64,000 nucleotides of DNA. Source: Geothermobacter hydrogeniphilus (GTDB lineage Bacteria; Desulfobacterota; Desulfuromonadia; Desulfuromonadales; Geothermobacteraceae). Positions 55,861-63,290 of the stretch are shown here, piece after piece (position 1 is the stretch's first letter; each line of letters starts with the position of its first letter). The stretch spans positions 1-64,000 of the forward strand of contig NZ_NAAD01000017.1 of assembly GCF_002093115.1 (NCBI RefSeq), read 5' to 3'. The notes below the pieces were generated by a model that did not search any database, was not told the origin of the DNA, and worked only from the letters and a program-made list of their open reading frames with translations. The translations under genes and the position numbers were made by a program.

Positions 55861-56469
55861 ATGGTTCTTGGTATTACCGGAAATATCGCCAGCGGCAAGA
55901 GTCGCATCGCCCGTCTGTTCGGAGAATTGGGAGCAGCGGTCGTCAGCGCCGACCTGCTGGCGCGGGAGGCGGTGGCGCCCGGCAGCGGGGCCCTGCGGCA
56001 GATTGTCGATCGTTTCGGCAGGGGCGTGCTGCTTGCTGACGGCGAGCTCAATCGCGCGGCGCTGGGACAGCTGGTCTTCGCTGACCCGGTTGCCCGGCGG
56101 GACCTGGAGGCGATCACCCACCCCGCCATCGCCGATCTGGCGGTGCGGCGACTGGCCGCATTGCGGGCGGAAGGTCCGCCGTTGATCGTCTACGAAGCCC
56201 CGCTGCTCTACGAGGCCGGGGCCGAAGACCGGGTCGACAGGGTGCTGGTGGTGACGGTTGACCCGAAGGTGCAGCTGGCCCGGCTGATGGCCCGCGATCA
56301 GCTCGACGCGTCCGCCGCCCGGCAGCGTATCGAGGCGCAGTTGCCGCAGGATCTCAAGGCCGCCCGCGCCGATTACGTGATCGACAACTCCGGCCGCTGG
56401 CAGGACTGTGCCGCACAGGTGCGGGCGCTCTACGAGCGGGTAAGAAGGGAAGGCAAAGGTGAAGGCTAA
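55861..56469 (+). CDS. coaE: Dephospho-CoA kinase
   Basis: 202 residues. Start MVLGITGNIASGKSRIARLF carries the P-loop; VVSADLLAREAVAPG, ITHPAIADLAVRRL, and the lid-type LMARDQLDASAARQRIEAQLP are typical. It performs the last step of CoA synthesis. The C-terminal RREGKGEG tail runs into heptamer array C5, so the last residues may be repeat-derived. The ribosome site is weak. Confidence 0.93.
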   Translation: MVLGITGNIASGKSRIARLFGELGAAVVSADLLAREAVAPGSGALRQIVDRFGRGVLLADGELNRAALGQLVFADPVARRDLEAITHPAIADLAVRRLAALRAEGPPLIVYEAPLLYEAGAEDRVDRVLVVTVDPKVQLARLMARDQLDASAARQRIEAQLPQDLKAARADYVIDNSGRWQDCAAQVRALYERVRREGKGEG

Positions 56470-56536
56470 AGGCTAAAGGATCGAGGATCGAGGATCGAGG
56501 GGTTTGCCTTGAACCTTGAACCTCGCACCTTGAACC
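56464..56536. repeat. Heptamer array C5 (inverted)
   Basis: GGCTAAA x2, GGATCGA x3, GG then CCTTGAA x2, CCTCGCA, CCTTGAA, CC. It overlaps the coaE stop and ends at the stop codon of the convergent hydrolase. Confidence 0.85.
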
Positions 56537-57336
56537 TATTTTTCGAGAAAGTCGCTGATCCGCTTCAGGGTGTCTTCGAGTTGCGGGTTTTCATCGATGG
56601 TCAGTACGTGCGGGACATCGGGACCATAGCGGAAGAAATGTTTTTCTCTGCTGGCGAGCCGGTTGAAGATCTCTTCGGCGCTTTGCGGATCAACGGTCTG
56701 ATCCCCCTCGGCGCAGAGAACCAGGGTCGGGGTTTCGATGCCGGCAAGCTGTTTCTGCAGTTCATTGCGCAGCAGGTTGATCTGCTCGACGCCGGCCAGC
56801 GGCCGCCGGTCATAGAAGTAGGGGGCCAGGTCCTCGGGTTTGGGCTGCTGCTGGAAAGCCTTGAGATATTTCAGCCAGCCCGCCAGCGGGGCCAGGTAGT
56901 GGCGCAGGCGCAGGTAGGGGGAAAGTAGCACCAGGCGCTGCAGCGGAGCCCGGGTCGCGGCCATCAGCACCAGCAGGGCCCCGGTGCTGGAGCCGACCGC
57001 GGCCACCGACCGTCCCCCGGCGGCCAGTAATTCCACGCCCCGGCAGACCGTATCGAGCCATTCCCGCCACGAGCGGTCGGCGAGGTCCTCGGGAGTGGTG
57101 CCATGTCCCGCCAGGCGCACCGCCAGGCAGTCATGTCCCTCCCGGGCCAGGCGGCGGGCCGGATGCAGCATTTCCCAGGGGGAGGCGCTGAAACCGTGGA
57201 CCAGCAGTACCGGGGATTTTTCCTCGCCCCGGCCGGGCAGAAAGAAGGGCAGGTTGGCGGGGTGGCTGACACCCTCCTGCCGGGACTGGTCGCGCCATTG
57301 TTCGAGTTGTTCGCTGATCTTCCCGGTTGTCGGCAT
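56536..57336 (-). CDS. Alpha/beta hydrolase (serine hydrolase)
   Basis: 266 residues. Oxyanion-hole turn VLLVHGFSASPWEM, nucleophile elbow VGSSTGALLVLMA (Ser near 115), Asp in CAEGDQTVDP near 212, His in GPDVPHVLTIDEN near 241. It resembles monoglyceride lipase/carboxylesterase-type enzymes. No signal peptide. Substrate unknown. Convergent with coaE. Confidence 0.85.
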   Translation of the reverse strand: MPTTGKISEQLEQWRDQSRQEGVSHPANLPFFLPGRGEEKSPVLLVHGFSASPWEMLHPARRLAREGHDCLAVRLAGHGTTPEDLADRSWREWLDTVCRGVELLAAGGRSVAAVGSSTGALLVLMAATRAPLQRLVLLSPYLRLRHYLAPLAGWLKYLKAFQQQPKPEDLAPYFYDRRPLAGVEQINLLRNELQKQLAGIETPTLVLCAEGDQTVDPQSAEEIFNRLASREKHFFRYGPDVPHVLTIDENPQLEDTLKRISDFLEK

Positions 57337-57411
57337 TTCTGGTTTCCTCTGGATTGCTCACCAGTCTATCCGCTTGGAAAGAGAAAATCCAACCCCCCTG
57401 GATGTATGAAC

Positions 57412-57485
57412 GGCGGCGAAGGGCCAAAGGCGAAGGGCCAAAGGAGCCCCCACCCCCTTGAGCCTTGAGCCTTGAGCCTTGAGCC
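57412..57485. repeat. Heptamer array C6 (inverted)
   Basis: GGCCAAA-type units (57412-57444; some 8-mers) face CCTTGAG x4 (57457-57485), partly out of strict phase on the left. It lies in the 57337-57545 gap. Confidence 0.7.
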
Positions 57486-57489
57486 GACA

Positions 57490-57530
57490 AAAAAAATCCC
57501 CCGACCTGCCGGCCGGGGGATTTTTTTTGG
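57490..57530. terminator. Bidirectional terminator downstream of the IclR gene
   Basis: AAAAAATCCCCCG pairs with CGGGGGATTTTTT around a CCGGC-type centre, with A- and T-runs on both sides, 16 bases after the IclR stop. Confidence 0.85.
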
Positions 57531-57545
57531 GGGAGTGAGGCGCGG

Positions 57546-58325
57546 TTACTTGTGGTAGCCGAGGCGCAGTGACAGTTCTTCACCGGCTTCGGTCACCAGC
57601 GGGATCAGCTCTTTTTCGATCCGCTCCATTGACAGGCGCATCGACGGTCCGGAGACGCTGATCGCGCCGACGATGCGGCGGGTGTAGTCACGGATCGGGG
57701 CGGCGACGCAGCGCACGCCGGGATCCATCTCTTCGTTGTCGATGGCGTAGCCCTGTTCGGCAACCTTTTCCAGCTCCTGGCGCAGCTTGTCCCGGTCGGT
57801 GAAGGTCGTCGGGGTGTACTGCTTCAGGTTATGCGGCAGGGTTTCCTCCAGCTCTTCTTCTGAGAGATGAGCGAGGTGGACCTTGCCGGAGGCGGTGCAG
57901 TAGGAGGGCAGTCGGGAGCCGACCCTTGAGACGACCCGCACGGTGAGATCGGTTTCGACCACGTCAAGGTAGACGATGTAGCCTTCCTTGAAGATCGCCA
58001 CGTAGGAGGTCTCGTTGCAGGCGCCGACCAGTTTTTCCAGAATCGGTTTGGCCTGACGCAACAGCCCCATCTGCTTGATGAAGGTCTGGCCGAGTTCCAG
58101 AGACTTGAGGCCGAGGCGGTAGTTCTCGGTGGCCCTGTTCTGCTCGATGTAGCCGCGTGATTCCAGCGTCGCCAACAGGCGGAAGACGTTGTTCTTGTGC
58201 AGCTTGAGCCGCTTGGACAGCTCGGTGACGCCGAGTTCGTCGACATCGTCGTGAAACTGTTCGAGCAGGTCGAGGGCGTGCGACACGGCCTGAATGATAT
58301 ATTCGGATTTTTCTTTTTTTGCCAT
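57546..58325 (-). CDS. IclR-family transcriptional regulator
   Basis: 259 residues. An N-terminal winged helix (LGVTELSKRLKLHKNNVFRLLATLESRGYIEQ, about 32-65) is followed by the IclR effector domain (VGSRLPSYCTASGKVHLAHL, YAIDNEEMDPGVRCVAAPIRDYT, VGAISVSGPSMRLS), which binds a small metabolite. No catabolic gene cluster is adjacent, so the target is unknown. A palindrome near its own promoter suggests autoregulation. Confidence 0.92.
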   Translation of the reverse strand: MAKKEKSEYIIQAVSHALDLLEQFHDDVDELGVTELSKRLKLHKNNVFRLLATLESRGYIEQNRATENYRLGLKSLELGQTFIKQMGLLRQAKPILEKLVGACNETSYVAIFKEGYIVYLDVVETDLTVRVVSRVGSRLPSYCTASGKVHLAHLSEEELEETLPHNLKQYTPTTFTDRDKLRQELEKVAEQGYAIDNEEMDPGVRCVAAPIRDYTRRIVGAISVSGPSMRLSMERIEKELIPLVTEAGEELSLRLGYHK

Positions 58326-58370
58326 TTTTCCAGTTCCCCTCTAGAAGGATTTCAGCGGGCAAGACTCACC

Positions 58371-58424
58371 ATCTTATTCAAACCGGGCCGCTTGTCAAGG
58401 CCAAAGCGAAACTTCCGTGTTTCG
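58371..58424 (-). promoter_or_regulatory. Promoter and palindrome upstream of the IclR gene
   Basis: On the - strand TTGACA (58398-58393), 16-base spacer, TAAGAT (58376-58371). The palindrome CGAAAC-N6-GTTTCG (58407-58424) lies just upstream of the -35. The remaining 58425-58677 is AT-rich, gene-free and contains a possible weak terminator for truD (CAAAG/CTTTG stem followed by a T-run on the - strand, near 58640-58665). Confidence 0.55.
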
Positions 58425-58677
58425 TCTCGTCAAACAACCGGTTGCGGTGGCGATTTTTCGTTTGAACTGCTCAATTTCAAGCATGTCTAGGAGATAATAA
58501 AATGCCGTTCTATACTTGTCAACCGTAGCTGGAAGAATAATGGCACTATCCTGAATCGTCGGAAACATCTTGTTTTGACAGATGTTTAGGCCTTTCGCGC
58601 GTTGAATTCAGGTCGGCCATCGAAATTCTTTACCTAGTTTTTAAAAAAAAATCAAAGCAAACTTTGTGCCGCCGGGT

Positions 58678-59907
58678 TCAGGCCTCTGTCCCGGTTCCCG
58701 GGTTTGGCCCTTCATTTTTCATGACTTCGCGCAGGACGCTGGTCGCGTAGCTGCCGCGGGGCAGACTGAAGCCGAGCAGCAGTCCGTCAGATGTTGCCCG
58801 CAGTTCGACGTCGTGCAGCGGCACCCGCAGCGGGCGGCGTTCCCCGGTCATGGTCAGTCCCCGGCCGAGCTTGAAGTCGGCCGGCTTAATCCCTTCCTTG
58901 TCGAGCAGACCCTCTTCGAGCAGGCCTGCCTGCCCGGCGGCGAGCTGCACCTTGTGGCCGACCAGTGCCCCGGTCGGGCTGATTTCAAAGGCGTCCGCGC
59001 GGGGTTGTTCGGCGGCCGCGTCCTCGACCCTGAAGCAGGCGCCGTTGGCATGCTTGTAGGCCCAGTCTCCGGGCCAGAGACGTTCCAGGCTCTGCAGCCG
59101 CATGGTCACCAGACGGTCGAAGAGTCGCGACTGCACGGCCGAGAGATAGAGCCGCAACCGTTTGTGCGGCAGCGCCAGCACCGCCTGTTCGGCGCCTCGA
59201 CCGGCGAGCAGCTGCTGCAGCATCCGGCGTTCGTCGCGCATCCGGCCGGGCAGGATGTCAACCACTCCGCGCAGGTCGTTGCGGGCGAACCGTTCGGCGG
59301 CTTCGCGCCAGCGGTCGTTGCTGATCTGTTTCGGGTCACCGATCACCAGCGCAATAACCCGGTCATACTCCCGCCGCAACAGTGCCCGGCCGATCTGCGC
59401 CGAGTTGCCGAGAACCCCGTAGCGTTGTTCACCGAACAGGTTCGGTACCCCGAGATCCTGCAGCACCGCGAGGGTTTCCGTCGCTGATTGTTCGGCCCCC
59501 TCGACAGTGTCGCGGATGAGGATGCGGAAGCGGTTGCCGGCCAGGTGGCCGAGACGCAGCTTGTTGCCGTGCAATGTCGCGTCGAGCAGGGTCACCCCGG
59601 GCAGATCAAGGGTCGTGGCATCGGTGGGGGACAGGCCGGGGATCGAAATCGTCTGGATGGTGGTGGCACGGGCATCCTTGAGTCCGGCGTAGCCGAGATC
59701 CCGCTCCCGGACCCTGAAGAAGCGGGCCAGCTGAAAGAGCAGCTCGGGGGTGCTGAGGCCGGTTTTCCGCAGCCGCAGGTAGAGATGTTCACCGCTGCCA
59801 GACGGCTGGTAGAGGGGGATTTCCTCGACCTGGAAATCCTCGGCGCAGAGCTTGATCCGGCCGCCGGTTCCGGCGAAGGCGGAGGTCAGGTAGATCGGTT
59901 CAGCCAT
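58678..59907 (-). CDS. truD: tRNA pseudouridine synthase TruD
   Basis: 409 residues. The catalytic Asp is in YAGLKDARATT near residue 80; CAEDFQVEEIPLYQPSG, GNRFRILIRDT, PNLFGEQRYGVLGNSAQIGRAL and a late RPLRVPLHDVEL are TruD blocks. It makes pseudouridine 13 in tRNA. The ATG at 59907 removes 50 codons overlapping trmB. It overlaps the end of trmB by 8 bases. Confidence 0.94.
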   Translation of the reverse strand: MAEPIYLTSAFAGTGGRIKLCAEDFQVEEIPLYQPSGSGEHLYLRLRKTGLSTPELLFQLARFFRVRERDLGYAGLKDARATTIQTISIPGLSPTDATTLDLPGVTLLDATLHGNKLRLGHLAGNRFRILIRDTVEGAEQSATETLAVLQDLGVPNLFGEQRYGVLGNSAQIGRALLRREYDRVIALVIGDPKQISNDRWREAAERFARNDLRGVVDILPGRMRDERRMLQQLLAGRGAEQAVLALPHKRLRLYLSAVQSRLFDRLVTMRLQSLERLWPGDWAYKHANGACFRVEDAAAEQPRADAFEISPTGALVGHKVQLAAGQAGLLEEGLLDKEGIKPADFKLGRGLTMTGERRPLRVPLHDVELRATSDGLLLGFSLPRGSYATSVLREVMKNEGPNPGTGTEA

Positions 59908-60592
59908 GGGCCAGCCAGCGCAGTCGAAAACCCTTTTCAAACTCCGGCGGCTGCAGCAGTTCCGGGGCGAGCTGCGCGGCGCGGCGGTAGTGGAAGAGGT
60001 AGATCGGCTGTCCCATTTCGAGAAAACGGCGCATGTACTTGGAGATCGGGTAGTCACCGAGATCGGTGCTGCAGACGGCTGCCTGCAGGTTTTCGTAACC
60101 AGTGACCGCGGGGATGATGTCGGCTACCATCTCGGCGTAGTCGGCAAAATCGGTGGCGAAAAAGAACTCGCCACCGGGGGCCAGGTAGCAGCGCAGCAGT
60201 TCAAGAAAATGGTTGTTGACCAGCCGCCGGCCGCGATGGCGTTTTTTCGGCCAGGGGTCGGGGCAGTTGATGATCACCCCGAAGAGGGACTGAAGGGGGA
60301 TGAACCGGTCGAGCAGGTAGCGGGCCTCGGCGCGCATCACCCGCACGTTGTCGAGCCGGTTCTGTTCGACCCGGCGGCAGGTTTTCAGGCAGCCCTTGTT
60401 GTAGATGTCGATGGCGAGGTAGTTGCGGTCGGGATGGCGGGCCGCCAGTTGGACGATAAAGTCGCCGATGCCGCAGCCGATTTCCAGCCAGAGCGGTTGT
60501 TTTCGCGGAAAGGCGGCATCGATGCCTGCCGTCGGCCATTGCTCTTCACGCAGAAAAACTGCCGATTCGATGGGGATGATCCGCTGGGTCAT
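59900..60592 (-). CDS. trmB: tRNA (guanine-N7-)-methyltransferase
   Basis: 230 residues. SAM-binding LWLEIGCGIGDFIVQLA near residue 34-50, and the TrmB signature INCPDPWPKKRHRGRRLVNNHFLE near 108-132. It forms m7G46 in tRNA. It lies 2 bases downstream of aroF and runs into truD. Confidence 0.95.
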   Translation of the reverse strand: MTQRIIPIESAVFLREEQWPTAGIDAAFPRKQPLWLEIGCGIGDFIVQLAARHPDRNYLAIDIYNKGCLKTCRRVEQNRLDNVRVMRAEARYLLDRFIPLQSLFGVIINCPDPWPKKRHRGRRLVNNHFLELLRCYLAPGGEFFFATDFADYAEMVADIIPAVTGYENLQAAVCSTDLGDYPISKYMRRFLEMGQPIYLFHYRRAAQLAPELLQPPEFEKGFRLRWLAHG

Positions 60593-60594
60593 GG

Positions 60595-61599
60595 CTAAAG
60601 CACGGCCTTCAAAGACTCCAGTTCCGCCATCAGCCGCGTGAAATCCTCACCGGTCAGGCTCTGCGCTCCATCACAGAGCGCCTTCGCCGGGTCGGGGTGG
60701 ACCTCGACCATCAGGCCGTCGGCCCCGGCCACCAGGGCGGCCTTGCCCATGATCGGCACCAGGAACCGTTTGCCGGTGGCGTGCGAGGGATCGACGATGA
60801 TCGGCAGGTGGCTCATCTGCTTGATCAGCGGCACCACCGACAGATCGAGGGTGTTGCGGGTCGCCTTTTCAAAGGTGCGGATGCCCCGCTCGCAGAGCAC
60901 CACTTTGTTGTTGCCTTCGGCGACGATATATTCAGCGGCGGCCAGAAACTCTTCCAGGGTCGCGCTCATGCCGCGCTTGAGCAGCACCGGAAAGCCGGTC
61001 TTGCCGACCTCCTTGAGCAGGTCGAAATTCTGCATGTTGCGCGCCCCGACCTGCAGCATGTCGGCGTGTTCGCAGATCGCCGGCAGCTGTTCGATACGCA
61101 TCACCTCGGTCACCACCGGCAGGCCGCTGGCATCTCCGGCGGCGCGCAGCAGTTTGAGTCCCTCGATCCCCAGTCCCTGGAAACTGTGCGGTCCGGTACG
61201 CGGTTTGAACGCTCCGCCGCGCAGCATGTCGGCGCCGGCCTGCTTGACAATGCGGGCGCCTTCGAGCATCTGTTCCTCGGTCTCGATGGAGCAGGGCCCG
61301 GCGATGATCACCGGTGGATGATCGGCGCCGAAAACGGCACTGCCGACCTGGACGGCGGTTGACTCAGGATGAAAGTCACGCGAGACCAGCTTGTAGGGTT
61401 TGCTGACGTGGATCGTTTCCCGCACTCCGGGCAGGTTGCGGATGGTGGTGTCGTCAACGTAGCCCTGATTGCCGAGGACGCCGATGGCGGTGCGCAGCGA
61501 ACCGGGAATCGGCTCGGCCTGCAGTCCCATCGCTTCGACGGCCTTGAGAACCCGGTCGATCTGCGCTTCGGTGGCGGTGTGATGCATGACGATCAGCAT
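60595..61599 (-). CDS. aroF: 3-deoxy-7-phosphoheptulonate synthase (AroF, type I beta)
   Basis: 334 residues; first step of aromatic amino-acid synthesis. An N-terminal regulatory ferredoxin-like domain of about 70-75 residues ([25 protein letters not shown]) precedes the KDO8PS-like barrel: [69 protein letters not shown]. The beta-type resembles Thermotoga/Bacillus enzymes. Promoter at 61646-61674; ends 2 bases before trmB. Confidence 0.94.
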   Translation of the reverse strand: MLIVMHHTATEAQIDRVLKAVEAMGLQAEPIPGSLRTAIGVLGNQGYVDDTTIRNLPGVRETIHVSKPYKLVSRDFHPESTAVQVGSAVFGADHPPVIIAGPCSIETEEQMLEGARIVKQAGADMLRGGAFKPRTGPHSFQGLGIEGLKLLRAAGDASGLPVVTEVMRIEQLPAICEHADMLQVGARNMQNFDLLKEVGKTGFPVLLKRGMSATLEEFLAAAEYIVAEGNNKVVLCERGIRTFEKATRNTLDLSVVPLIKQMSHLPIIVDPSHATGKRFLVPIMGKAALVAGADGLMVEVHPDPAKALCDGAQSLTGEDFTRLMAELESLKAVL

Positions 61600-61645
61600 G
61601 TCGGAATACTCCTTGGTGGTATGAACCCCGGTTCAGGTCAGGGCT

Positions 61646-61674
61646 AATCTAACTCCCGGCGGTAGCGATGGCAA
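61646..61674 (-). promoter_or_regulatory. Promoter of aroF-trmB-truD
   Basis: On the - strand TTGCCA (61674-61669), 17-base spacer, TAGATT (61651-61646). Back-to-back with the cytochrome promoter. Confidence 0.6.
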
Positions 61675-61690
61675 CTTTTTTCCCGGTTCG

Positions 61691-61719
61691 TTGCGGGCGT
61701 CGGTACGAACCGCTATAGT
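61691..61719 (+). promoter_or_regulatory. Promoter of the cytochrome c gene
   Basis: TTGCGG (61691-61696), 17-base spacer, TATAGT (61714-61719), about 45 bases before the ATG. Confidence 0.6.
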
Positions 61720-61764
61720 CATCCGTGTTGAACGTCACCCGGAACCACTGCAAGGAGTCAAGCC

Positions 61765-62094
61765 ATGACCAACCTCCGTGCCGCCGTCGTCTCGCTGTTG
61801 ATCCCGCTGTTGCTGCTGACCGTTGGCTTCGCCGTTACGGCCCGCGCCGACGATGCCCGGGGACGTCAACTGCTCAACGCTCTCGGCTGCAAAGGCTGCC
61901 ATTCCTTCGAAGGGAGCGGCGGCTCAATCGGTCCCGCCCTGGATGGTATCGGCAAGCGTCTCACCGCCGCCGCCATCAAAGCTCAGCTGCTGCATCCGAA
62001 GAAGAACAATCCGAATTCGATGATGCCCGGTTACGGCTATCTGCCTCCGGCCGATCTCGCCGCCGTAGCGGCCTTTCTCGCCGGGAGGAAATGA
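61765..62094 (+). CDS. Small periplasmic c-type cytochrome
   Basis: 109 residues. Signal peptide about 1-28 (LLIPLLLLTVGFAVTARA). One heme site CKGCH near residue 46-50 and the axial Met in NSMMPGYGYL near 86-90, typical of class I monoheme cytochromes. C-terminal helix ADLAAVAAFLAGRK. A good ribosome site (AAGGAG) is present. The partner oxidoreductase is unknown; it is divergent from aroF. Confidence 0.9.
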   Translation: MTNLRAAVVSLLIPLLLLTVGFAVTARADDARGRQLLNALGCKGCHSFEGSGGSIGPALDGIGKRLTAAAIKAQLLHPKKNNPNSMMPGYGYLPPADLAAVAAFLAGRK

Positions 62095-62098
62095 GACA

Positions 62099-62157
62099 GG
62101 TTCGAGGCGCAAGGATCAAGGTTTTAACCTTGGACCTTGAGCCTCGAGCCTCGAACC
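62099..62157. repeat. Heptamer array C7 (inverted), overlapping a coding end
   Basis: GGTTCGA, GGCGCAA, GGATCAA, GGTT, then CCTTGGA, CCTTGAG, CCTCGAG, CCTCGAA, CC. It forms a near-complete hairpin. The right arm encodes the C-terminal residues of the metallophosphoesterase, whose stop at 62116 lies inside the array. Confidence 0.85.
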
Positions 62158-62997
62158 TTTCAGTTCAACAACCGTAATCTCCGGTCGGCAGAAGATGCGG
62201 ACCGGCAGGATCGAGGTGCCGAGCCCGCGGGAGACGTAGAGGGGAGTCCGGGTCGGGCCGACGTGAAACAGTCCGGCGACGAAGCGGCCCGAGTAGCGCG
62301 GCAGGTAGAGGGGGGGGAGCAGCGGCAGGCGCACCTGCCCGCCGTGGGTGTGGCCGCAGAGGATCAGGTCGACGGCGGGATCGAGCAGGCGATGTTCGAA
62401 GGCCGGCACATGGGAAAGCAGCAGGTTGAAGGCCGTCGGATCGGTCTGGCGCAGCAGGCGGCGGAGGCTGTCGCTGCCGGACGGGTAATCGAGGCCGAGA
62501 ATGTTGAAGGGAATCCCCCTGACAGAGACCGGCCGCGTTTCGTTGATCAGCAGTTCGACGCCGCGGGCGGCGAATTTGCGGCGCAGGTTCTCGCCTTCCA
62601 GCCGGGCCCAGTATTCCCAGTTGCCCTGCACCGCCAGGATCGGGGCGATGCCTTTGAGCAGGGACAGAAAACGCTGCACCTCGTGCAGGTTGCGACGCAG
62701 TTCGAGGTAGTCGCCGGTCAGCAGCAGCAGGTCGGGGGTGAGGGCCCGCACCCGTTCGGCGATCGAACGATGATAGCTGCCCAGACTGCCGATATGCAGG
62801 TCGGTGAGCTGCACCAGCCGCAACGTTCTGCCCGGCGGCAGCCTGTCAGTGGTCAGCCTGACCCGCACGGTCTGCGCCGCGCGGGGTTCATAGATCATGC
62901 CGTCGCCGACGAAAGCGGCGCCGACACCCAGCAGTCCTCCCTGCAGCAGACGCCGTCTCGTTATCCGCGGTGCTGTTTTTGATGTTGTCCGATCCAT
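62116..62997 (-). CDS. Calcineurin-type metallophosphoesterase, Tat-exported
   Basis: 293 residues. The N-terminus TAPRITRRRLLQGGLLGVGAAF has a twin-arginine signal, so folded export is likely. Metal-site motifs: DLHIG, LTGDYLE, GNWEYWA, LLSHVPAFE, LCGHTHGGQVRLP. YPSGSDSLRRLL and PTRTPLYVSRGLGTS fit the YkuE/UDP-2,3-diacylglucosamine hydrolase-like group. The last about 13 codons lie in heptamer array C7 and are likely repeat-derived. Possible role in cell-envelope phosphoester turnover. Confidence 0.87.
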   Translation of the reverse strand: MDRTTSKTAPRITRRRLLQGGLLGVGAAFVGDGMIYEPRAAQTVRVRLTTDRLPPGRTLRLVQLTDLHIGSLGSYHRSIAERVRALTPDLLLLTGDYLELRRNLHEVQRFLSLLKGIAPILAVQGNWEYWARLEGENLRRKFAARGVELLINETRPVSVRGIPFNILGLDYPSGSDSLRRLLRQTDPTAFNLLLSHVPAFEHRLLDPAVDLILCGHTHGGQVRLPLLPPLYLPRYSGRFVAGLFHVGPTRTPLYVSRGLGTSILPVRIFCRPEITVVELKGSRLEAQGPRLKP

Positions 62998-63049
62998 CTC
63001 TCGTGGCAGTTTATCATACCCAAATCCACCGGCAATTTCGGAATTCGGA

Positions 63050-63165
63050 TGTCGTTACGGATGAATCTGCTTCGTTACCTTCACCGGTTCGGTACTCAAC
63101 GTAGCTCGGCTACGTTTCCGCCCGAATCGGCACGGCGCCTCGCATCTCCACCCGTCCCGTCATCC
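63050..63165 (+). repeat. Family-B hairpin repeat, copy B7
   Basis: Outer stem CCGGTTCGG (63084-63092) with CCGAATCGG (63122-63130), one mismatch; inner stem ACGTAGC (63099-63105) with GCTACGT (63109-63115). Bases differ from B2/B6, pairing is retained. The rest of 62998-63290 is gene-free apart from the fprA promoter. Confidence 0.75.
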
Positions 63166-63214
63166 TCGGTTCGCAAAACAGCCGGTGGATTTGGGTCATA
63201 CTTATCGACAATGC

Positions 63215-63258
63215 TTGCCTGCCTGTCCGATTTTGGATATAGTTGACAAGATTTGTCA
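63215..63258 (+). promoter_or_regulatory. Promoter and operator of the FprA gene
   Basis: TTGCCT (63215-63220), 17-base spacer, TATAGT (63238-63243). The perfect palindrome TGACAA-GAT-TTGTCA (63244-63258) starts right after the -10. Its first 12 bases recur after the hydrogenase -10. Confidence 0.7.
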
Positions 63259-63290
63259 GCGATATCAACCAAGGAGGCCGGAAATTTACC

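Noticed and set aside
58425-58677. Small RNA or tRNA in the AT-rich gap before truD
   Set aside because: No cloverleaf, no clear promoter-terminator pair; only a weak T-run hairpin was seen.
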